In this document: piece after piece, positions 14,457 through 21,441 of the stretch | Position numbering within the stretch: the first letter of the stretch is position 1 | Layout of the letters: every line of letters starts with the position of its first letter | Assembly (NCBI GenBank): GCA_016882265.1 | Contig: VGVB01000028.1 | Span: forward strand, 1-35,976 | DNA length: 35,976 nt | Reading direction: 5' to 3' | Source: Gammaproteobacteria bacterium | Lineage (GTDB): Bacteria; Pseudomonadota; Gammaproteobacteria; Steroidobacterales; Steroidobacteraceae | Position numbers and translations under genes: made by a program | The notes under the pieces: model-generated | Seen by the model: only the letters and a program-made list of their open reading frames with translations | Databases searched by the model: none | Told to the model about the DNA's origin: nothing

Positions 14457-16095
14457 CCGCCGCCGCCAGCGGCCGGTCGCGCAGCGCAACCGGCTCCTGG
14501 TAGCGCCCGAACACGCCGACCAGCTCGGCGGTGATCTCGCCGACGCTGGCGTAGGCCTTGACCGCCTCGAGGATCGCCGGCATCAGGTTGCTGCCGGAGC
14601 GCGCCTCCGCGCGCACCCGGGCGAGCGTGCGCTCGACCTGCAGCGCATCGCGGCTCGCGCGGACCTCGCCGAGCGCGCGCACCTGCGCCGCGGCATCCTG
14701 CTCGCGATAGGGATGGAACTCCATTTCCGGCGGCCTCTCGTCGATCCGGTAACAGTTTACGCCGACCTTGCGGAAGGTGCCGGCCTCGATGTCGCGCTGG
14801 CGCTGGTAAGCCTGCGCCGAGACGCGGTCCTGGATGGTGCCGTCGGCGATCAGCCGGACGATGCCGCCGCCGGCATCGACCTCGCGCATGATCTCCTCCA
14901 TGCGCGCACGCATCTGGTTGGTCAGCGTCTCGACGTAGTACGAACCGCCGAGCGGATCGACGGTGTCGGTCAGGCCCATCTCCTCGATCAGCAACTGCAT
15001 GGTGCGCAGCGAGATGCGCTGCGCGTACTCGGACGGGATCGTGTAGGCCTCGTCGTAGCAGCACAGCGCCATGGTCTGTGCGCCGGACAGCGCGCTGATC
15101 AGCGCGTAGTACGCGCCGCGCACGATGTTGAGCTCCGGCTGCTCGAAGGTCAGCCCGCTGCCGCCGCCGCCGGCGATCATCCGGATCCACATCGAGCCGG
15201 GCTGGGTGGCGCCGTACTGCTCCTTCATGATCTTCGCCCACAGGCTGCGCCCGGCCCGGAACTTGGCCACCTGCTCGAACAGGTTGCCGGCGATGTTGAA
15301 GTTGAACGACAGCCGGCCGGCGAATTCGTCGACCGCGAGGCCGCGCCCGATCACCTCGTCGGCATAGGCGCGCGCGATGCAGAAGGCGAAGGCCATCTCC
15401 TGCGCCGGATCGGCGCCGGACTCGCGGATGTGGTAGCCGCAGACCGACACCGGGCTGTATTTCGGCGCGTGCTGCGCGCAGTACTCGATCGTGTCGCCGA
15501 CCAGCCGGATCGACGGCGCGACCGGATAGACCCAGGTGCCGCGGCCGACGAACTCCTTGAGAATGTCGTTCTGCGCGGTGCCACGGAGCTTGCTGAGGTC
15601 GTAGCCGCGCTTCTCGGCCATCGCCAGGTACATCGCGATCAGGATTGCGGCCGCGCCGTTGATGGTCAGCGACACCGTGATCCGATCGAGGTCGATGCCT
15701 TCGAACGCGATCTCGAAGTCACGCAACGTATCGACCGCCATGCCGACCCGGCCGACCTCGCCCTCGGCCTGCGGGTCATCGGAATCCAGCCCGCACTGCG
15801 TCGGCAGGTCGAAGGCGACGTTCAGGCCGGTCTGGCCGTTGGCGATCAGGTAGTGGAAGCGCCGGTTGGTGTCGGCGGCATTGCCGAAGCCGGTGTACTG
15901 GCGCATCGTCCACGGCTGCTTGCGGTACATCAGCGGATGGATGCCGCGCGTGAACGGATACTCGCCGGGCCGGCCGATCATGTCCTCGCCGCCGCTCGCG
16001 GCGACGTCGGCCGCGGTGTACAGCGGCTGGATCTCGATGCCCGACTCGTTGATTACCCGGCGCGGCTGGCGCTCGGGCGGATTCGGCTTGCTCAT
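14449..16095 (-). CDS. B12-dependent acyl-CoA mutase, large subunit
   Basis: The 548-residue TIM-barrel subunit of a methylmalonyl-CoA-mutase-type enzyme; its B12-binding domain is encoded separately just upstream. The motif PWTMRQYTGFGNAADTNRRF is the substrate-channel segment. Residues Y67 and R185 (in GRGTWVYP) align with Tyr89 and Arg207 of Propionibacterium methylmalonyl-CoA mutase, which recognise the carboxylate, and H222 in GYHIRESGA matches the catalytic histidine. By contrast, isobutyryl-CoA mutase has Phe/Gln and 2-hydroxyisobutyryl-CoA mutase Ile/Gln. A carboxylated substrate is therefore favoured. His and Gln replace Tyr75 and Arg82 (H53, Q60), so methylmalonyl-CoA itself is not certain. 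No MeaB chaperone gene is present in the window. Confidence 0.88.
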   Translation of the reverse strand: MSKPNPPERQPRRVINESGIEIQPLYTAADVAASGGEDMIGRPGEYPFTRGIHPLMYRKQPWTMRQYTGFGNAADTNRRFHYLIANGQTGLNVAFDLPTQCGLDSDDPQAEGEVGRVGMAVDTLRDFEIAFEGIDLDRITVSLTINGAAAILIAMYLAMAEKRGYDLSKLRGTAQNDILKEFVGRGTWVYPVAPSIRLVGDTIEYCAQHAPKYSPVSVCGYHIRESGADPAQEMAFAFCIARAYADEVIGRGLAVDEFAGRLSFNFNIAGNLFEQVAKFRAGRSLWAKIMKEQYGATQPGSMWIRMIAGGGGSGLTFEQPELNIVRGAYYALISALSGAQTMALCCYDEAYTIPSEYAQRISLRTMQLLIEEMGLTDTVDPLGGSYYVETLTNQMRARMEEIMREVDAGGGIVRLIADGTIQDRVSAQAYQRQRDIEAGTFRKVGVNCYRIDERPPEMEFHPYREQDAAAQVRALGEVRASRDALQVERTLARVRAEARSGSNLMPAILEAVKAYASVGEITAELVGVFGRYQEPVALRDRPLAAAGG

Positions 16096-16490
16096 GGTGC
16101 GTTCGTCCGGATGAAGTCGATGATGTCCTCGAGGCGCGAGCTCGACGGGAACACGCCGCGGAAGCCCAGCGCGCGCAGCGCGTCGTGGTCCTGCGCCGGC
16201 AGGTTGCCGCCGATGATCCACAGCCGGTCGCCGAGGCCGGCCGCCTCGAGCAGCGGCTTGAGCCGGCCGCACACCGACAGGTGCGTGCCGGCCATCGACG
16301 ACAGCGCGATCACCTGCGCGTCCTGTTCGCGGGCAATGCCGGCGATCTGCTCGGGGGTCTGCCGCAGGCCGGTATAGACGACGTCGAAGCCGGCGTCGCG
16401 CAGCGCGCGAGCGACGACCTTGGCGCCATGGTCGTGGCCGTCGAGGCCCGGCTTGGCAACGACGACCTTGATGGCTCTGGTTCCGTTCAC
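16092..16490 (-). CDS. B12-binding subunit of acyl-CoA mutase
   Basis: The protein has 132 residues with a Rossmann-like cobalamin-binding domain. KVVVAKPGLDGHDHGAKVVA contains the DxHxxG motif whose histidine replaces dimethylbenzimidazole as cobalt ligand. IALSSMAGTHLS and WIIGGNLPAQD are the other loop motifs (SxL- and GG-type). The GTG start overlaps the acyl-CoA dehydrogenase stop (GTGA), and its stop overlaps the large-subunit ATG, so the two mutase chains are translationally coupled. Split chains of this size are typical of isobutyryl-, 2-hydroxyisobutyryl- and archaeal-type mutases. Confidence 0.92.
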   Translation of the reverse strand: MNGTRAIKVVVAKPGLDGHDHGAKVVARALRDAGFDVVYTGLRQTPEQIAGIAREQDAQVIALSSMAGTHLSVCGRLKPLLEAAGLGDRLWIIGGNLPAQDHDALRALGFRGVFPSSSRLEDIIDFIRTNAP

Positions 16491-17623
16491 GATGCCGCTA
16501 CCTCCTTGGCGATGATCAGCTTGAGGATCTCGCTGGTGCCACCGCCGATCAGCGTGAAGCGCACGTCGCGCAGGTAGCGCTGCACCGGGTACTCCATCGC
16601 GTAGCCGTAGGAAGCGAAGATCCGCGCCGCATGCTCGGCGACCCGCAACGCGGTCTCGCTGCCGAGCAGCTTGGCCATCGCCGCCTCCTTGTGGTGCGGG
16701 CGGCCGTTGTCGCACAGCCACGCGGCCCGTTCGACCAGACCCGCCGCCGCTTCGAGTTCGGTCGCCATCTCGGCGAGGCGAAGCTGGATCGCCTGATAGC
16801 GGTTGATCGGCTTGCCGAACTGGCTGCGCTCACCGGCGTAACGCACCGCGGCGGCGAGCGCCGCACGGCCGAGGCCGACCGCCATCGCTCCGGTGATGAT
16901 GCGGATCTCGGCCAGCGTCCGGCGCAGGTGCGCCTCGCCGTCGCCCTCCTCGCGCGACAGCCGGTGGTCGTCCGGCACGAAGCAGTCGTCGAAGGCCAGC
17001 TCCGCAGTCGGCAGCGCCCACACGCCCATCTTCTCGATCGCGCGGCCGAGCTTCAGCCCGGCGCAGTCGCGCTCGACCAGGAAGATCGTCAGCTTGCGCT
17101 CCTCGCCGGCCTTGGCGAACACGGTGAAGAAGTCCGCGACCGGCGCCGAGGTCACCCAGGTCTTCTGTCCGTTCAGCACGTAGCCACCGTCGACGCGGCG
17201 CGCCAAGGTGGCGATGCCGCCGAGGTCGCTGCCGGCGTTCGGCTCGGTCATGCAGATCGCGCCGATCTTCTCGCCGCGCAGCGCCGGCCGGAACAGTCGT
17301 GCCTGGATGTCCGCGTTGCCGAGGAGCTGCAGGAACTTGGTGCCCATCAGCGACTGCATCGCCGCGCAGCCGGCCAGCGACATCGAGCCGCGCGCGACCT
17401 CCTCGAGCGCAATACAGAACTCGGCGAGGCGCATGCCGCTGCCGCCGGCGTCCTCCGGGTAGCGCATGCCGAACAGTCCGAGCGCACCGAGTTCGCCGAA
17501 CAGCGCCCGCGGGAACACGTGCGCCTCGTCCAGCGCCGCGGCCTGCGGCGCGATCCGCTCGTCGCAGAAGCGCGCGAAGGTCTCGCGCACCTGCTGCTGC
17601 TCGGGACTCGGGTTGAAGTCCAT
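16487..17623 (-). CDS. Acyl-CoA dehydrogenase
   Basis: The protein has 378 residues, is FAD-dependent and introduces an alpha,beta double bond into an acyl-CoA. It has CMTEPNAGSDLGGIATLARR and NGQKTWVTSA (flavin and substrate motifs), then YAGERSQFGKPINRYQAIQL and the C-terminal domain. The usual C-terminal catalytic glutamate (YEGT) is replaced in LIGGGTSEI. The alternative isovaleryl-CoA-dehydrogenase position is not an exact match either: E239 in LAEIRIITGAM lies one residue off. The base may be displaced, as in CaiA-like relatives, or the enzyme may do something other than simple dehydrogenation. Start MDFNPSPEQQ is conventional. Confidence 0.9.
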   Translation of the reverse strand: MDFNPSPEQQQVRETFARFCDERIAPQAAALDEAHVFPRALFGELGALGLFGMRYPEDAGGSGMRLAEFCIALEEVARGSMSLAGCAAMQSLMGTKFLQLLGNADIQARLFRPALRGEKIGAICMTEPNAGSDLGGIATLARRVDGGYVLNGQKTWVTSAPVADFFTVFAKAGEERKLTIFLVERDCAGLKLGRAIEKMGVWALPTAELAFDDCFVPDDHRLSREEGDGEAHLRRTLAEIRIITGAMAVGLGRAALAAAVRYAGERSQFGKPINRYQAIQLRLAEMATELEAAAGLVERAAWLCDNGRPHHKEAAMAKLLGSETALRVAEHAARIFASYGYAMEYPVQRYLRDVRFTLIGGGTSEILKLIIAKEVAAS

Positions 17624-17624
17624 G

Positions 17625-18050
17625 TCAGCTCCGCTCCTTCAGCTCGTCCCAGCGGTAGTCGATCAGTTCGAGCAGCACGCCGTTGACCGCCTGCGGGTGC
17701 ACGAAGGCGAACTCGCAGTCGCGGAACGGGCGCGCGCCGCCGATGAACGGATAACCCTGCTGCTGCAGCTCGGCCATCGCCGCGCGTGTGTCGTCGACGT
17801 TGAACGAGATCAGCATCACGCCCTCGCCGCGCTTGTCGATGAAGCGCGCGACGTCGCCGTCCGGGGTCAGCGATTCCATCAGCTCGAAGCCGACGCCGCC
17901 GAGCCAGTAGCGCGCGACCCGGATCTTCTCCGGCTCGTCGACGTAGGCGTCGTCGGGCTGCTGCTTGCCGAGGATCGGCTCCCAGATCTTCCGCGCCGCC
18001 TCGAGGTCGCGCACGGCGATGCAGATGTGATCGAGCTTGTTGACCTTCAT
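17625..18050 (-). CDS. Methylmalonyl-CoA epimerase-like VOC protein
   Basis: The protein has 141 residues with two vicinal-oxygen-chelate repeats. KLDHICIAVRDLEAARKIW holds the first metal-ligand histidine. GVGFELMESL, FVHPQAVNGVLLELID and GVMLISFNVDDTRAAMAEL follow as in methylmalonyl-CoA epimerase (expected length 136-148). Lying three genes from a mutase with the methylmalonyl-type Tyr/Arg pair, it probably epimerises the mutase substrate or product. A glyoxalase or dioxygenase role cannot be excluded from sequence alone. The start overlaps the ligase stop; the acyl-CoA dehydrogenase follows 1 bp after. Confidence 0.82.
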   Translation of the reverse strand: MKVNKLDHICIAVRDLEAARKIWEPILGKQQPDDAYVDEPEKIRVARYWLGGVGFELMESLTPDGDVARFIDKRGEGVMLISFNVDDTRAAMAELQQQGYPFIGGARPFRDCEFAFVHPQAVNGVLLELIDYRWDELKERS

Positions 18051-19525
18051 CGTGACTCCAGCACGGCGGCCCGGACCGCCTCTTTCAGCACCTTGCCGAG
18101 TGCGCTGCGCGGCAGACTGTCGAGAAACCGCACCTCGCGCGGGTGCTTGTAGCGGGCGATGCGGCCGTTGAGCAGCGCCAGCGTCTCCGTTTCGGTCAGG
18201 CGGCAGCCGGTCTTCAGGACCACGGCCGCGACCACCGCCTCGCCCCAGCGCGGGTCCGGGCGGCCGACCACGCAGGCCTCGGCGATCGCCGGGCACTCGA
18301 GCAGTACGTTCTCGACCTCGGCGGGATAGACGTTCTCGCCACCGGAGATGATCAGGTCCTTGCGCCGCCCGATCACGTGCAGGCAGCCATCGTCGTCGAG
18401 ATGACCGATGTCGCCGGAGTGATACCAGCCGTCGCGGAACGTGCGCGCCGTTTCCTCCGGCGCGTTCCAGTAGCCACTCGCCACCGACGGCCCGCGCACC
18501 AGGATCTCGCCGTCCTGGCCCGGCGGCAGCTCAACGCCGGCGTCGTCGGCGATGCAGAGCTCGCCGTGCAGCGCCGGCCAGCCGGCGGCGCCGGCCCGCG
18601 CGACGGCGTCCCCGGCGCGCAGGTACGCGGCCACCGGGCAGGTCTCGGTCGAGCCGTACACCGGCACCAGCGGCACGCCGCGCTCGGCGACGCGGTGCAC
18701 GAGCGCAGCCGGCACGATCGTCGAACCGGTCGCGATCATGCGCAGGCTGGAGAGGTCCGCGTGGCGCCAGCGCGGCAGCGCCAGCATGGCCTCGAGCTGC
18801 GCTGGCACCAGCACCGTCAGCGTGATGCGCTCGCGCTCGAGCGCGTCCAGCGCCGCCTCCGGGTCGAAGCGCGCGTGCAGCGAAACGCAGGCGCCGGCGT
18901 GCAGCGCCGGCGTGGTCTGGATGTTCAGGCCACCGACGTGGAACAGCGGCAGCGTGGTCAGCACGCGGTCGGTACTGGTCAGGTCGTGCATGTGCGCGCT
19001 GTTGACCGCGTTCCACTGCAGCGCGCGCTGCGGCAGCACGACGCCCTTCGGCGCGCCGGTGGAGCCGGAGGTGTAGCACAGCAGCAGCGGCGAGTCCTCA
19101 TCACCGGCCGGCGGCGGTGGCGCGCCGGCCGCGCCGGCGAGCGCCGCGGCCTCGAGCATCGTCACCGTGGTGCCGATCGCAGCGGCGTGCGCGGCGAAGG
19201 CCGGCTCGACGAACAGCAGCCGTGGCGGGCAATCGGACAGTACGCGGGCATGCTCCGGCGGCGCCAGCCGCCAGTTGAGCGGTACGAACAGCGCGCCGAG
19301 CCGCGCACAGGCGAACAGCAGCACCAGCAGATCCGGACTGTTGAGGCCCAGCCAGGCGACCGCATCGCCGGGTGCGACGCCACGTTCCGCCAGCACGGCG
19401 GCCGCGTGGCGGATCCGCTCGGCCAGCGCGGCATAGCTGATTTCCTGCCCGTTGAAACGCAGTGCCGGCGCGCGCGGCGCGAACCGCGCGTGCCGTTCGA
19501 GCCACTGTGACAGATCCTGCGCCAC
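18047..19525 (-). CDS. Acyl-CoA synthetase (AMP-forming, FadD/MenE-like)
   Basis: The 492-residue ligase activates a carboxylic acid to its CoA ester by way of an acyl-adenylate. Core motifs are intact: LLCYTSGSTGAPKGVVLPQ (A3 phosphate loop), VYGSTETCP (A5), GWYHSGDIGHLDDDG (A7), IGRRKDLIISGGENVYPAEV (A8), and a C-terminal RSALGKVLK with the catalytic lysine. It lies 21 bp after the thiolase-like gene on the same transcript. The acid is unknown; with a CoA-transferase in the same operon there are two ways to make CoA esters. Confidence 0.92.
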   Translation of the reverse strand: MAQDLSQWLERHARFAPRAPALRFNGQEISYAALAERIRHAAAVLAERGVAPGDAVAWLGLNSPDLLVLLFACARLGALFVPLNWRLAPPEHARVLSDCPPRLLFVEPAFAAHAAAIGTTVTMLEAAALAGAAGAPPPPAGDEDSPLLLCYTSGSTGAPKGVVLPQRALQWNAVNSAHMHDLTSTDRVLTTLPLFHVGGLNIQTTPALHAGACVSLHARFDPEAALDALERERITLTVLVPAQLEAMLALPRWRHADLSSLRMIATGSTIVPAALVHRVAERGVPLVPVYGSTETCPVAAYLRAGDAVARAGAAGWPALHGELCIADDAGVELPPGQDGEILVRGPSVASGYWNAPEETARTFRDGWYHSGDIGHLDDDGCLHVIGRRKDLIISGGENVYPAEVENVLLECPAIAEACVVGRPDPRWGEAVVAAVVLKTGCRLTETETLALLNGRIARYKHPREVRFLDSLPRSALGKVLKEAVRAAVLESR

Positions 19526-19546
19526 TGCCTCCGCCCCGGGCCGCGC

Positions 19547-20752
19547 TCAGCGGCCGCCGATCTCGAGCACGACCGCCATCGCGGTGTCGCCCGCGGCGCA
19601 GCCGGTGAACAGGCCGAGTCCGCCGCCGCGCAGCACCAGCTCCTCGATCAGTTCGATCACGGAGCGGGTTCCCATCGGCGCCTGCGGATGGCCCCAGACC
19701 AGCGAGCAGCCGTAGTTGTTCACGCGCTCGAGCGGCACGCCGAACTTGCGCGAGAACAGCACGTCGTTGACCGCGAACGGGTTGTGCGTCTTGATCGCGG
19801 CGATGTCGCCGATCGTGAGCCCGGCCTGGGCCAGCGCCCGTTCGGCGGCCGGCAACGGCGCCTCGGGCATGTACGCGAGCGGCGCCCGCGCCTGGCCGAA
19901 GCCGCGCAGGCGGATGCGGATCTTCGGATCGCGGCTCAGCTCGCGGGCGCGCTCCGGCGTCGCGACGATCATGCCGGCGTTGCCGTCGGCCGGATGGGTC
20001 TGGCCGCCGTAGGTGATCGTGCCACCCGGCTTGACCGGCTTCAGTTTGGCGAGGCCCTCGGCCGTCGAGAAATTGATGCCCTCGTCGCCGCTCAGCGTCG
20101 CCTGCAACTTGCGGCCGGACTGGTCCGGCACCTCGAACGGCAGCGTGATGAAGCGCTTCAGGAAGGCACTGTCGTCGGCCAGCGCCGCGCGGTACTGCGC
20201 CTCCCGCAGCAGCACGGCCTCGTGCTGCTCGGCGGTCGTGATGCCGTGCTTCTGCGCGACGTTCTCGGCCGTGTCGATCATCGCGTGCCGGCCGAGCGGG
20301 TCGCAACTGAAATTGTCCATGACCCAGTCCTCGTGCGCGCCGGTGCCGCCGGGCCCGCGCGGATTCGGGTAATACAGGTGCGGGCCGTTCGAGGTGCGGT
20401 CGCAGGTCACCGTCAGCGCGACCTGTGACAGGCCGCAGTCCACTTCCTGCACGCCCGCCAGCAGCGTGCGCACGCCGGTGGCGCAGGCCTGCATGACGAC
20501 CTGGCCGCCGATCTGGCTGGCACCGGCCAGGCCGGCGAGCCACGGCAGGCCATAGAACGAGTGCTGCTGCGGCACGCTGAAGCCCATGACGCCGTGGTCG
20601 AAGATCGCGGCCGGAAGGTCGCGCCGCGCCAGTTCCTGCCGGGTCACGCGCGCGGCGAACTCGATCGCGTTCAGGTGCGCCAGTGCGCCCTGCCAGCGGG
20701 TGAACGGCGTGCTCCAGTAGCAGCCGTAGGGGATCTCCGCCGTGTAGCTCAT
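19547..20752 (-). CDS. Divergent thiolase / SCP2-type acyltransferase
   Basis: The 401-residue thiolase-fold protein should cleave or form a beta-ketoacyl-CoA. C90 in VMQACATGVRTLL is the nucleophile position. The later motifs are unusual: the NEAFA box reads THNPFAVND, the GHP box reads GCSLVWGHPQAPMGTR, and the CxGxG box reads TGCAAGDTAMAVV. Catalytic His and the second Cys are still present. The tail is ordinary. Its stop is 21 bp from the ligase, and its start overlaps the regulator stop. It may act on a branched or functionalised keto-acyl-CoA rather than a linear fatty acid. Confidence 0.85.
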   Translation of the reverse strand: MSYTAEIPYGCYWSTPFTRWQGALAHLNAIEFAARVTRQELARRDLPAAIFDHGVMGFSVPQQHSFYGLPWLAGLAGASQIGGQVVMQACATGVRTLLAGVQEVDCGLSQVALTVTCDRTSNGPHLYYPNPRGPGGTGAHEDWVMDNFSCDPLGRHAMIDTAENVAQKHGITTAEQHEAVLLREAQYRAALADDSAFLKRFITLPFEVPDQSGRKLQATLSGDEGINFSTAEGLAKLKPVKPGGTITYGGQTHPADGNAGMIVATPERARELSRDPKIRIRLRGFGQARAPLAYMPEAPLPAAERALAQAGLTIGDIAAIKTHNPFAVNDVLFSRKFGVPLERVNNYGCSLVWGHPQAPMGTRSVIELIEELVLRGGGLGLFTGCAAGDTAMAVVLEIGGR

Positions 20753-21441
20753 CGGCTTCGCTCCGTCATCAGTTCCAGAAGAATCCGTCGCGCATTGTCG
20801 AGGTGCGCGTGCATCGCGCGCGCCGCGGCCACGCCGTCGCCGGCGGCGAGCGCCGCGCTCAGCTCGCGCAGGCCCTGCAGCACGACCTTGCGCACCGGCG
20901 CCTCATCCAGCGTGAAGGCCCGCAGGTAGCGCACGTGGTCCGCATAGAGCTGAATCGCCCGCACCAGGCGCCGGTTCGGTACCAGTGCCGTCCAGGCGTC
21001 GCGATAGCGGTAGTTGGCCTCCATGAAGCCGGCGCCGTCGTTGGCCGCGGCCGCCGCCTGCATGTCCGCGAGCGCGCGCCGCAACGGCGCCAGCTCGTCC
21101 GGGCCGGGCCGGCGCAGCGCCAGCAGGCGCAGCGCCTCGGGCTCGAGCAGGAAGCGCAGCGCGTAGATTTCGCCGATGTCGTCGACCGACAGCGCCGGCA
21201 GCACGAAGCTGCGGCCCTCGGCGACAACCAGGCCCTCGCCGGCGAGGCGGGTCAGCGCCTCGCGGACCGGCGTGCGAGAGACGCCGAGCTGCGCCGCGAT
21301 CGCCGCTTCCTGCAGCGGCTGACCGGCCGGAATGCGGCCGGCGCGCATGTACTCGCGCAAGGTTGCGTAGACGCGGTCGCCGAGCGGCTCGGGTCGCGCC
21401 AGCACTTCCATCCGGGCGATGCCTTCAGGCATGGCGCTCAT
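20749..21441 (-). CDS. GntR-family regulator with FCD ligand domain
   Basis: The protein has 230 residues. The N-terminal winged helix (VYATLREYMRAGRIPAGQPL, then QLGVSRTPVREALTRLAGEG) is the GntR DNA-binding domain. The all-helical C-terminus (DIGEIYALRFLLEPEALRLL through HAHLDNARRILL) is the FCD domain, which usually binds a small carboxylate with a metal ion. It is the second gene of the long operon. The best operator candidate is the pair of GTATAC palindromes at 23463-23475 in the divergent promoter region, so it probably represses both arms until a pathway acid or CoA ester appears. Confidence 0.92.
   Translation of the reverse strand: MSAMPEGIARMEVLARPEPLGDRVYATLREYMRAGRIPAGQPLQEAAIAAQLGVSRTPVREALTRLAGEGLVVAEGRSFVLPALSVDDIGEIYALRFLLEPEALRLLALRRPGPDELAPLRRALADMQAAAAANDGAGFMEANYRYRDAWTALVPNRRLVRAIQLYADHVRYLRAFTLDEAPVRKVVLQGLRELSAALAAGDGVAAARAMHAHLDNARRILLELMTERSR

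Noticed and set aside
14425..16377. 650-residue plus-strand frame opposite the mutase
   Set aside because: Shadow of the mutase large and small subunit genes; composition typical of reverse-strand readings.
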